Source: Patescibacteria group bacterium UBA6489
Lineage (GTDB): Bacteria; Patescibacteriota; Gracilibacteria; BD1-5; UBA6164
Length of the DNA stretch: 57,762 nucleotides
NCBI GenBank assembly: GCA_002435385.1
Contig: DJMN01000049.1
Span: 1-57,762 of the forward strand
Direction of reading: 5' to 3'
Shown here in pieces: positions 45,926 to 55,073 of the stretch (positions are counted from its first letter, which is position 1; every line of letters begins with the position of its first letter). The notes beneath the pieces were generated by a model that worked only from the letters and a program-made list of their open reading frames with translations, was not told the DNA's origin and ran no database searches. The translations under genes and the position numbers were made by a program.

Positions 45926-45984
45926 ATTTTCATCATACTGAAAACATATCATAATTTCATAAAAGTTTTCATCATATTGAAAAC
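45926..45984. promoter_or_regulatory. Pair of identical palindromes upstream of the DpnI-like operon
   Basis: GTTTTCA-TCATAT-TGAAAAC (45965-45984) is a perfect inverted repeat with a 6-base centre. ATTTTCA-TCATAC-TGAAAAC (45926-45945) is a second copy with two differences, 39 bp centre to centre. They lie between the WYL-like gene and the interrupted gene. They look like operators of a dimeric regulator for the DpnI transcript. Confidence 0.55.
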
Positions 45985-45985
45985 T

Positions 45986-46492
45986 TTATTTTTCTTCTTC
46001 TTTTTCCCCAGCTTCACAAGCAACTTTTAAATTTCTTATTTTTTCTATATCAAAACTTGTATTTTCCTTTCTTATTTCACAATATATCACTAATTTATCA
46101 CCTACTATATCAATAGGCATACCTATACCCTTATCAAAATCCTTCATGTCATCTAATTTATACATAAGTTCTATTTTACACTTATGTTTGATTGCATACT
46201 CTATAATTTTTACTTTATCTTCATAATCATTGGCTACTAATCATTCTAAATCATCATCTGGTAGATAATTATATAAAGCAATACTTAGCAATATACTTAT
46301 TATAATCAAAGCTATAATTATAAATGTATTACCTACAGTTCAACCTCAAAGGCTAGAACATACTTTTCAATACCAATTTAATGCATAGTTTCATTCTTCA
46401 ATAATCTCTGCATTTTTTTCAACAATAGATACATACAATATTATAAAAAGTAAAACTCAAGATATAATACTAATAAGACCTTTGTGTTTCAT
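45986..46492 (-). CDS. Two-helix membrane protein with a WYL-like domain
   Basis: A 168-aa protein. Two hydrophobic helices (LISIISGVLLFIILYVSIV and TFIIIALIIISILLSIALYN) precede a roughly 80-residue soluble part: VKIIEYAIKHKCKIELMYKL, GMPIDIVGDKLVIYCEIRKE and SFDIEKIRNLKVA. This order (AI....I.i.Y, P..i, l...c..R.....F.ldrI..l) is that of WYL domains, which bind ligands or nucleic acids in bacterial defence regulators. No DNA-binding domain is attached; instead it is membrane-tethered. Assigned by eye, so moderate confidence. Confidence 0.5.
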
Positions 46493-46537
46493 TTTATTTT
46501 AACATTATAAAGTAAAAGTTCTCCTTTTGTTTAATAA

Positions 46538-47887
46538 CTATAATTCTTTCAACATTTCCCTAAACCATAATTTGTCTCCAAATAAATATGTTAAATCATA
46601 ATGAGCTCTTTCTATGCTAGATGCTCTTGTTATAAGTGATTTATCAACTTCTTTGTTATTTACTACATCTTCTATAAGTTTTATTTTTTTACTATAGTTT
46701 CTTCATCTTGTTGGAAATTTAACTGTATCTATATTTTTAAACTTTGTGAAAAATAGATATGAATATAGATTTAGATTATCTCATCTTGCATAAAAGTTTC
46801 AAACTTCTAAAGCTTTTAATTTTCACTGTCATAGTTGTTTTAGTTCTGTAAAATAATGTTGCATTCATGATTTAATATTTGCTTCTAGTTCTTTCTTTAG
46901 TTCTGTAAATTCATCTGAATAATTTTCTATAAATTTAATAGCTTTTAGTAAGTCTAATATTTTCTGATTTCTAAGGATTCAAGGTCATTTTAAGGCATCA
47001 TAAAATAAATCAACTCTTTTTGATAAATTTTTTATTAAATTACATATATTGCCTTTAGTTTCTTCTACTTCTTCTGTAAATCATAATTCTATAGATTCTA
47101 TAAGTTCATTTATCTGTTCAAATTCATCTTTATAGGTATCATCTAGCTCCTGCATTTTTTCAAAATTGCTTTTTTCTGAATCTAGTATAAGTTTTTTAAA
47201 ATCTGGTCTAAATCTCTTTTTGAAGACTAGGTCATTTACTACTACTGTACAAATATCTTTATCTCAGTACTTGTGTTCTGCAAAGCATAATCAGTTGTTA
47301 TATCTACAAAAATCTCATTCTCAAAATACTTCAAATGTAGTTTCTGGAAAATCTGTAACTAGTTTTTCAATTTCTTTTAGAGTGATTTCTCTGCTTAAGA
47401 TTATTTTATTTATATCATAGTTTTCTAGTAAGAATCTGATAGCTTCAGAGTTATATGTAGCTAAGATTGTTGATATATTTACTTTTCATTTATAATTTAT
47501 TTTCTTTAAGTATTCGAGTATTCATATATTTCCACAGATTATTCAGTCTAATCATACTTCTTCAAATTCTTTTATTATTTTTTCTATAAGTGGAAATGTT
47601 TCATCTGTATAATACCAAAAATTCAGATTTCAAAATACTTCTAAAGAATAAGAGTGTACTTCTTCTACTATCATTTTTAGTGTTTCAAAATCTGTTATCT
47701 GTTCATGTTCTGCAAATCTTCAATTTGTACTTACTTCAAATCAAAATTTTTCGTGCCAATATGGAGGATTGTATCAGGTGAAAAATTCTCAAGCTCAGCT
47801 ATCTACAAGAGATTTTATGTATTTTGATACATCTTTTGCTTTTTTTCATTTGCTAGAGAATCCTAATCATACTATTTTTTTAAACAT
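46538..47887 (-). CDS. Peptidase U32 family protein
   Basis: A 449-aa cytoplasmic protein. The TIM-barrel-like N-terminal half has GLDGIICGNIGILEYLKKI, NISTILATYNSEAIRFLLEN and ILSREITLKEIEKLVTDF, ending in the U32 motif EVFGEGDFCRYNNGLCFAEH (about residues 184-204), equivalent to E.F..G..C......C. U32 proteins include RlhA (23S rRNA hydroxylation), UbiU/V and TrhP (tRNA hydroxylation); cysteines in this motif hold an Fe-S cluster in several. Which of these it is cannot be told. The C-terminal half is helical and unrecognised. Confidence 0.82.
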
Positions 47888-47913
47888 GTGGAATTTGTTA
47901 TTTATATTTTTTG

Positions 47914-48021
47914 AACTCCCCCTGCTCGTTCCTCGCTTTCCCCCTCAATTGAGGGGGACTAAGGGGGAGCTTTGATTATTTTCCTACTGTTCCCCTCCTC
48001 GGCAAGGAGGGGGTTAGGGGT
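47914..48021. repeat. Two GC-rich palindromes between the U32 and rpsU genes
   Basis: ACTCCCCCT...CCCCCTCAATTGAGGGGG...AAGGGGGAGCT (47915-47971) is a nested palindrome sharing the CTCAATTGAGGGGG core with 42533-42547. CCCCTCCTCGGCAAGGAGGGG (47992-48012) followed by GTTAGGGG mirrors the CCCCTAACCCCTCCTTGC sequence at 25935-25953. Confidence 0.8.
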
Positions 48022-48045
48022 CGTTAATACAGTATATCCCTAAAA

Positions 48046-48094
48046 CAAAAAAATAAAAGCCGAATTCTAAAAGAATTTTGGCTTTTATTTTTTT
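48046..48094 (-). terminator. Terminator of rpsU
   Basis: AAAAAATAAAAGCCGAATTC pairs with GAATTTTGGCTTTTATTTTT around a 5-base loop (one bulge), T-rich on the minus strand. Confidence 0.88.
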
Positions 48095-48101
48095 ATATGC
48101 C

Positions 48102-48302
48102 TTAGAAGTATACTTTACTTCATAAGTATCTGTATTGTCCTCTTACCATCGCTTGTTCTCTTCTTTTTCTTTTCGTTGGTTTTTTAGTTACATATCTTTC
48201 GCTTCTAAGTTTTGTTATAATTCTAGATTGGAAAAATAATTTCTTATATCTTAAAACCAATTTTTCGTTAGATTCTTTCTCATCTCTTATAGCATATATC
48301 AT
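48102..48302 (-). CDS. rpsU: 30S ribosomal protein S21
   Basis: A 66-aa basic protein. KESNEKLVLRYKKLFFQSRI, LRSERYVTKKPTKRKRREQA fit S21 (E.E....a..RYKk......i...lr.R..y.kPs.krkr). One UGA glycine near the end (YRYLGSKVYF) extends it past the apparent stop at 48120. Divergent from rbfA. Confidence 0.9.
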
Positions 48303-48372
48303 AATTTTCTATCTCCTTAAAGTAGATAAAAGAATAAAATTTAGCAGTGGTTATTTTATCTATATTTTTTTT

Positions 48373-48400
48373 TTGTCAAATTTAAAGTATTGAATATAGT
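48373..48400 (+). promoter_or_regulatory. Candidate promoter of rbfA
   Basis: TTGTCA (48373-48378), a 16-base spacer and TATAGT (48395-48400), 30 bases before the start. Confidence 0.5.
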
Positions 48401-48429
48401 TTAACATATAATTTAATAACAATAAAATA

Positions 48430-48771
48430 ATGAAACAAGATAGATTAAAGAAACTTAATAGTGTTTTACAGAATTTAGTGACTGATTTTATATTTAAAGA
48501 AGTTGAAGATTTTGATAACAAATTTTGAATTATAACTGTGACGGATGTAAAAATAAGTCCTGATTTATCATACTTAGATATATATGTTAGTTCTTTTGAA
48601 AATGGTGAAGAATTACCAAAGTTCTTAGCTTGATATGCATTTAATATAGAGAGACAGATTACTAAACAAACTAGTATAAGAAAAACTCCTAGAGTTAGAT
48701 TTAGATATGATTCTAGCTGAGAAATTTCTTGAGAAGTAATATCTACAATTAAAAACTTAAAAACAAAATAA
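48430..48771 (+). CDS. rbfA: Ribosome-binding factor A
   Basis: A 113-aa KH-fold 30S maturation factor. Marks are MKQDRLKKLNSVLQNLVTDF, ITVTDVKISPDLSYLDIYVS and TSIRKTPRVRFRYDSSGE, which match the RbfA pattern (LT...V..S.DL..a.Vy.s; R..P.l.F..D). Four bases before the FtsQ-like gene, so co-transcribed. Confidence 0.9.
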
Positions 48772-48775
48772 TATA

Positions 48776-49765
48776 ATGGTAAAAAAATTTATTAGAAAAA
48801 CTAAATTTAAAAAAGAAATCAGTAAAAGTAGAAGTGAAGTTTTTCTAAAGGAAAAACATAATAAGAGTTTCAAAAAAAGAAGAGGGAAGAATCTTTTTAA
48901 ATTGATTAACTTTTTAAACTTCAATTTTAATACAAATATTTTAAAATATTTGTATATTTGAGTGTTTGTTATTTTGATTTTATGAATTGCTGCTGCTTTA
49001 TTTAGTCCATTATTAAATATTAAAAATATAAATATCATTAGAACTGATGATATAACAAATATGAATATAGCATATAAATCTGTAAATAACTTTAGGTGAA
49101 AACATCTTTTGTTTGTTGATACTACTAAAATAGAAGATAGCATAAGGAACTATCAAAAAAATATAAAAGATATAAAAATAAATACTAAATTATTTAACTC
49201 TATTGATATAACGATATGATCTTATCCTGCTTTATTTAAGACTAATGTAAATGGTAAAACTTATCTTATAACAGAAAATGGTATTTTTATTCCTTGAGAT
49301 GATGAAACATTAAAAGAGATAAATATAATTAGTAATGAAAATTTTTCTTCTATGCCTGATTATAAAGAAATTTTAAATGCTAATTATGTTAAGAGCATAC
49401 AAAAATTACATGAATCTCTGAAAGATAATTTAATAGTGATTTGAATAAAAGATATAGATTATTATGTAAAAGAGAGAGAAGCAATTATAACGATAAATAA
49501 TGATAGTAAGATAATTTTTGACTTAGATTGAGACATAATGAATCAAATAAAAAATCTAATTATATTTAATAAAGAACATTTAGATATCAGCAAAAATTCT
49601 GTGGTTTATATTGATTTGAGGATAAAAAATAAAATATATTTTTGCCCTATGTCAGAAGAATTTCAATGTAAAATAAATTTAAAAAAGATTTATTGAATTA
49701 AGGGGGAATAATATAAAAAGGTTTCTGAAAATTCAGAAACCTTTTTATTATTTTTAATTTAGAGT
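48776..49765 (+). CDS. FtsQ/DivIB-like cell-division protein
   Basis: A 329-aa bitopic membrane protein: a very basic cytoplasmic N-terminus (about 60 residues), one helix (YLYIGVFVILILGIAAALF), then a POTRA-like domain starting SPLLNIKNINIIRTDDITNM and a beta domain with DITIGSYPALFKTNVNGKTY and ITENGIFIPGD, as in FtsQ/DivIB. The reading frame, checked codon by codon, runs through the following terminator hairpin to TAG at 49763-49765. One extra A in the A5 run at 49681-49685 would instead stop it at 49708-49710 (...KKIYGIKGE), before the hairpin. So a recent 1-base deletion or an assembly error is likely. Confidence 0.7.
49713..49748 (+). terminator. Terminator after the FtsQ-like gene
   Basis: AAAAAGGTTTCTGAA/TTCAGAAACCTTTTT perfect stem with a 2-base loop, then A/T-rich sequence. 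Confidence 0.88.
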
Positions 49766-49888
49766 AGATTAAGTTATATTTTATAACCCTAACTTGAATT
49801 CTTTCCCTTATATAAAGGAAAGAAGCTACAATGAAATTATGAATTGCAATTTAAAATACTATAGAGTAAACAAACAAAAAAATGATAC

Positions 49889-50428
49889 CTAGATACAGTC
49901 TTCATAGCTAAGTTTCTTTTTTACTCATACTATCAATCCCCCCTCTGCGGAATCATTAAAATATAGGTCATCTACTAGGTTAATTATTATCATAAAAAGT
50001 CCTCTTCATCTAATAGATTTATGTCATGAAAATCATTTTTTTAATACTTCATCTCTTAATTTTCTCATTTCATATGCTTTTTTAGGAGATTGTCAGTTTC
50101 CTGGATCTTCTACTTCTATAGAAAGAAGTAAACCATCATATTCTTTTTCTATGCTTATTCTGAGTTTATTTATATCCCCTCTTTTACTTCAATGTTCTAT
50201 TGCGTTATTTGCTAATTCATCTATCACTGATACAATCCTTGCTTTACATGTAGTATTTAGTCATATAAGATCTCCTATGTTGTTAATTATTTCTCTAAAT
50301 AATCTAGATATCATAAAATCTGACACAAAAGAAAAAGAGACATTAATACCTCAAGCAACTATAAAGTTTCTCATAAGCATGTCTTTATAGCTTAATTTCT
50401 CAAGATTTCCAGAGTGTATTGTCTTCAT
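49889..50428 (-). CDS. Anti-sigma-factor-type (RsbW-like) histidine-kinase-fold ATPase
   Basis: A 179-aa protein with a GHKL ATPase domain. N box: SVIDELANNAIEHGSRRG (about residues 68-85); G1 box: SIEVEDPGNGQSP (D.G.G type); G2 region: SIRGRGLFMIIINLVDDLYF with GRGL. There is no His phosphotransfer domain or membrane helix, so it matches RsbW/SpoIIAB-type serine kinases that bind sigma factors or anti-anti-sigma partners. The partner is not in the window. Confidence 0.82.
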
Positions 50429-50483
50429 ATGTATCTAAAATATTTAATATCCAATATATGATAACATTATTTTTTATAAAAAT

Positions 50484-50524
50484 CAAAAAAATCATACTAA
50501 TTTTTTTTAGTATGATTTTTTTTT
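50484..50524 (-). terminator. Terminator of the HU gene
   Basis: AAAAAAATCATACTAA pairs with TTAGTATGATTTTTTT around a 7-base T loop. Confidence 0.9.
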
Positions 50525-50535
50525 AGAGTTGTTAA

Positions 50536-50811
50536 TTACCCTCTAATAGCTTCTTTGAAAGTTTTACCTGCTCTAAATACAGGAGATTTCATAGCTGGGA
50601 TAGTTATAGCAGCTTTTGTTCTTGGGTTAACACCATTTCTAGCAGCTCTTTCAGCAACTTTAAATGCTCAAAAACCAGTTAGGTTAACTTCACCACCAGA
50701 TTGTAATTCTGAAGTAATAACTTCAACTTGTGCAGCTAAAACTTTAGCAACAGCATCTTGGCTTAAACCTGCAGCAGCAGCAACTGCTTTTATAAAATCT
50801 TGCTTTTTCAT
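50536..50811 (-). CDS. hup: HU-family nucleoid protein
   Basis: A 91-aa DNA-bending protein. KKQDFIKAVAAAAGLSQDAV, GGEVNLTGFGAFKVAERAAR and NPRTKAAITIPAMKSPVFRA, then GKTFKEAIRG fit HU at every conserved site, including the proline arm NP. It is richer in GC and Ala than its neighbours, consistent with high expression. Monocistronic. Confidence 0.96.
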
Positions 50812-50925
50812 AAGACTCTAATTGTTAATTAATAAATTAAGCATAGCAATGATATAAGAAGAATTTTAAAATACAAGTTTTTTTAATACTTTTTTGCTAG
50901 ACAAAAGGAAAAACCTATTGTTTTA

Positions 50926-50960
50926 GAAAAAAAGATGGCTTAGTTAAGCCATCTTTTTTA
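50926..50960 (-). terminator. Terminator abutting the next gene's stop codon
   Basis: AAAAAGATGGCTTA/TAAGCCATCTTTTT perfect stem with a 2-base loop. The right arm overlaps the TAA stop (50958-50960) of the membrane-anchored gene on the minus strand. Confidence 0.85.
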
Positions 50961-51770
50961 TTTGCTATATATTGAGTAATTTAGTGGTTTTAAGTAATTT
51001 GTGTTGTCTAAAATCGTTTTATATTCCATTTTATAGTCTCATATACTAGCTAGAGATGTAATATTTATTTTAGGTTTTGTGAAAAAATCTTTACTTTTTA
51101 ATTCATAGTTTAAAGGTAGTGATGAATCTGTGTTAAATATTATTAGATAATTATTATCTTGATTTGGGTTTGATAAAAATTCTTTTATAGTTCTTTCTTT
51201 TAAGAATACTTCTCATCAAGAGACTTCTTTTATTATTCATTCTTTATCTGACATAAAAATTCAAGTTCAAGAAATTCAAGAATTATCTGAGACTATGTTC
51301 CAAGAGATTTTATTATTGTTATTTTCTGTTTTTATAGAAATATCTAAAGCTTTATGTTCTCATTCATCATCTAAGTAAAATAGGGGTATTATTTCGTAAT
51401 CTAGTGGGGATAACTTTCAAGAATAACTTTTGACTTTTCAGTCTGTGTGATAAGAGATTAATATATCTTTGTTTGAACTATATTTTGATGAATTTAAAGG
51501 ATTGTTTGATAGTATTATAGATTTATTATTTATTGTATTTTTTATATCTTGGGAATATCAGTATCATTCTTTTTTAATTGTAAGCAATGCTAATTCTGTT
51601 GTTCATAGGGTTGCTTCTGATACTTTTAAATTATTATATATGGTCTTGTTATTATATGAGTTTCATAAAACTAGAGTAAAAGTTTTATTGGTTGCCCAAA
51701 ATATAAATCATAGTATTAAAATACATATGATTATAAAGAGTGCATTGATTTTTGATCCTGTTTTTTTCAT
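50958..51770 (-). CDS. Membrane-anchored extracytoplasmic protein
   Basis: A 270-aa protein with one N-terminal helix (INALFIIICILILWFIFWA) and a Ser/Asn/Tyr-rich outer domain with beta-strand character (PLDYEIIPLFYLDDEGEHKA, ISGNIVSDNSGISG). No family recognised. It lies downstream of the pilin-like gene on the same strand. Confidence 0.6.
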
Positions 51771-51892
51771 GTAGTTGTAATTTTTTATGTAATAGTATTT
51801 TACAATAAAACCTCTCTCTTGTCCTAAAGGATACACCTTCGGATAAATTCTCTCTCCTTATCAGGAGAAAGAAGAGTAAATTTTAATTTCTT

Positions 51893-52501
51893 CTATTTTT
51901 CTTTTATGAGTTTTTCACTTATTGTGGTTTGAAATACTAGTTTGCTTTCTTCTATTAGTTCTGGAGAGAATAGTTTTCCTTCGTTTATTTTCATAGTGAA
52001 GTTTATTGTTATTTTATTTATGTAGTCTTTTGAATAGTAGATTTTAAAGTTTTCAAATGTTATTGTATCATCAGTTATTTCAGATATTGTTCATTTTCCA
52101 CTTTTTTTTACTAAAAAACATTGTTGTTCTTTATCTCTACAGTCTTTTTTTATATCTATCATTCTAACCCGAGTTCAAGATACTTTTTTGGCTATAAAGT
52201 ATTCATTTTTTCAAGTACATAGTTTATCTCAGCTTTTGTATTTTTCTGATATTTCTTGTTCACAGTTGCTTAATATGTTGTCGGATATTCATTGTATTCA
52301 GTTTTGTTTTATATCTTTTGATATTAGGTCTACTATTTTGTTTGTATTGGATAGGATTTGTTTGTTTATGTATACTTTTTTATAGAGTCCTAGGGAGTAT
52401 ATGAATATTGCTATTAGTGTTCATATTAGGATAAATAGTCAAGCTGAGAATAGGGTTAGCTTAACAAAGAAAAATTTTGATGTTTTTGTTTTGTCTCTCA
52501 T
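51893..52501 (-). CDS. Membrane-anchored, pilin-like protein
   Basis: A 202-aa protein: basic N-terminus (MRDKTKTSKFFFVKLTLFSA), one long hydrophobic helix (GLFILIGTLIAIFIYSLGLY) continuing into an amphipathic helix (ILSNTNKIVDLISKDIKQNG) and a C-terminal domain with three cysteines (NCEQ, KLCTG and KKDCRD). The helix-plus-globular plan resembles type IV pilin-like proteins, but no prepilin peptidase site is obvious. The gap 51771-51892 has only weak inverted repeats. Confidence 0.55.
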
Positions 52502-52542
52502 GGTTGTTTATGGGATAGTTTTAATTTGGTTTTTATTATATG

Positions 52543-52587
52543 TAAAAAAGAATTCTTTCAAAATAATTGATAGAATTCTTTTTTTTG
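52543..52587 (-). terminator. Terminator of the DKNYY gene
   Basis: AAAAAAGAATTCT/AGAATTCTTTTTTT stem with a 15-base loop, T-rich on the minus strand. Confidence 0.75.
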
Positions 52588-52650
52588 GGGTGTTATGTTT
52601 TGTTGTTATTGCAAAACCGAAACTGTGTAATTTTTGGGGAACCTGTCACA

Positions 52651-54558
52651 TTAATCTGTACCTCATAATATTACTTCAAAATATTCTTTGTTTTCTAAAT
52701 CTAAAACTCCAAAAAATCCTGCAATAATTGGGAAATGGTCATAGTCTCCACTTATATCATAATCTATATAAATTGCTTCTTCAAGATTACAAGAAATAAA
52801 TGCTTTTATCAATCATTTTGAATATTTTTCTGCTTTTTTATATCATACAGCTTCTCAATATGGAGCAGCTCAATTATAATTCATAGTTACAAACTTTAAA
52901 AATTTTTCATAGCTAGATTTCGTAGCTTTTTCTAATTCAATGTATTGTAATAAATCTGTAAACTTTTCTTCTATTACTAACTTATCTAAATCAATATCAT
53001 CTATAATTTTATATTGATATAAAGACCAATCATAACCTCATAAACTTCACTTTTCATTTATATCTTTATAATCAATGTAACAACTACCATTTTCTTTAGT
53101 AAAAGTCTGTTCAATCGGATTAAATGGATTAAATCTTGTTGGATGAATTCTACGAAATTCTTGCATTTTAATCTTTGTGTTTTTGTTGTGTTTTTTATCT
53201 CATTGATAAATCTTTTTTCTTTCTTCTTTGTTATTTTCAACTGTTACAATTTTCTCATTTATTGCTCTTATGTATAATAGATTTTTATCTTCTGCTTCTA
53301 TAAAATTATCATTTTCTAAAAAAATAAAACTTAAACTATGACTATTCAAAATTTTTCTACTCACACAAACTCCATCAATTCATGTTGAATAACTTGGATA
53401 AAATACATAATTTTTATCTTTACTAAATCATCTCCCTATATATTCAAAAGTTTCTCCATCCGATTCTTCTATTCTTACAAACCCCTTAGAGTAATCTTTA
53501 TAATATCAAAATCTTTTATCCTTTGCATGAAATTCTCAGAGAATTTCAAATGTTTTTCAATCCGCTCATTCAATTTTCATATTTTTAAAAAATACTGAAT
53601 TATCATCTTTTATATGAGTTTGATTTAACATCTCAGCTTTAGTTGTATCTATTTTTTCTTTTATCTTTTCTCATTTATAATAAATACTATTTTTATCTTG
53701 TGCATATCATCACTTTAAGGGTTTAAAACTCAAAATATCTATTCATAAAACTAATTTGTCTAAAAAATAAACTCTTTCCTTATCTTTTGAATAAATTACA
53801 TCTCATCCATCTCACCTATTATCATAATAATTATTGTCTTCATTAGGTAATATCAGAAATGTCTTAGGGACTGATTTTGATAAAATTTTTTCTTTATAAT
53901 AAACATGATTTTTATCACACGAATAAGAACGATATAAATCTAATATTTTGAAGGATTTAGAATCAACTCAATTTATTTTTTTTAAACTTCATCAATAGAA
54001 AAAATAAGCATATTTTTTATCTTTTAAAAATCATCTATTAAAATAAAAATCCAAAAGTTCAATACTATCTAACTCAATTCCTTCAACAACTTTTCAGTTA
54101 CAATAAAAATTATTCTTATCTTTTGAGAATACCCCATTTTCATCTAGTACTTCATATGTATTTCTATCAAATTCCTCTCTAACTTCTCAATATCTATAAA
54201 CATAATTCTTATCTCTTCAATCTGTTTTAGACAATAACTCAAATGTTTTTCAATTAGAATTAGTTATTTTTCTCCAATTTATCTTCCATATACCTTTATT
54301 TGTCTTATACTTGCAACAACCTTGATAAACATAAATATCATCCACTGCATATAGCCTATTTAATATTTTAAAATCCTCTGAATCTTCATCAGGATATATA
54401 TTATTTCCCTTAAAAGATATTTTATTTAATTTATCTCCAGTTATCTGTTGTATATTTTTAGATATACTTTTCTCTTCATGCCATTCTTTCTCATGTATTG
54501 GAACATCTATAGAAAAAAAATCCTTAAGCATATGTAAATAATATTTTAGTTTATTCAT
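52651..54558 (-). CDS. DKNYY-repeat protein
   Basis: A 635-aa soluble protein with many copies of a roughly 40-residue DKNYY-family unit: DKNYVYRYG, DKNNFYCNGKVVEGIELDS, DKKYAYFFYG, DKNHVYYKEKILS, DKERVYFLDKLVLG, DKNSIYYKGEKIKEKID and DKNYVFYPSYS, each followed by a D..(S/T)F(K/E).L segment. Such beta-strand repeats are known in many bacteria and several lie next to toxin genes. No signal peptide. The last 150 residues differ (EQTFTKENGSCYIDYKDINE). ATG at 54558 was chosen; a TTG at 54579 would overlap the preceding gene. It is third in the toxin-immunity run and could be a second immunity protein. Confidence 0.8.
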
Positions 54559-54568
54559 AATATAATAA

Positions 54569-55063
54569 CTATCATTCAAATACTTTTACTCAACTCTCAA
54601 CCTCATCTTCTAACTCAACTTCCCTTTCTATTGCTCATCAATTTTGTTCTACAAGCTTCTTATATTCTTCTGGATTTGCTTTAAATTTTTCATATTCTTC
54701 TATATAGATTTCTAAGATTTTTTTTAGGTCTCTTGGGGAGATATAGCAATAACCATATTCTATACCATTACCAAACATATCATATATATATATATAATTT
54801 TTATCATTATAATTTTTTGTTTCTAGTTTATATAATTCTGAAGCAAATATATTAAGTTCTTTTTTACTATTTATTTCTTTCAATAAATCATCAGCAAGAA
54901 ATAAATCATATTCTTCAAGCATACAAGAAACTATTTGTACAGCTAATATTACATTTTTACTAAACTTAGAAATTTTAACATTATTATTTTTTACAGACAT
55001 ATGAAAAATTTCTCTATGTATCGCATTAAAAATTATAAATTTTAATGTAACTGTATCTTCCAT
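54569..55063 (-). CDS. Probable immunity protein of the EndoU-like toxin
   Basis: A 164-aa soluble acidic protein (MEDTVTLKFIIFNAIHREIF start; SPRDLKKILEIYIEEYEKFK helix). It starts 10 bp after the toxin stop on the same strand, the usual place and size of a cognate immunity gene. No known immunity family is recognised, so the role is inferred from context. UGA glycines near the end (QNGGAIERK) extend it beyond the apparent stop. Confidence 0.6.
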
Positions 55064-55073
55064 AATTAATTAG

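Noticed and set aside
51800..51880. CTCTCTCC...AGGAGAAAG inverted repeat as a terminator
   Set aside because: The stem is short and mismatched and no T tract follows; support is too weak.
54558..54579. TTG start for the DKNYY gene
   Set aside because: It would overlap the immunity candidate; ATG at 54558 fits the 10-bp spacing and gives a normal N-terminus.
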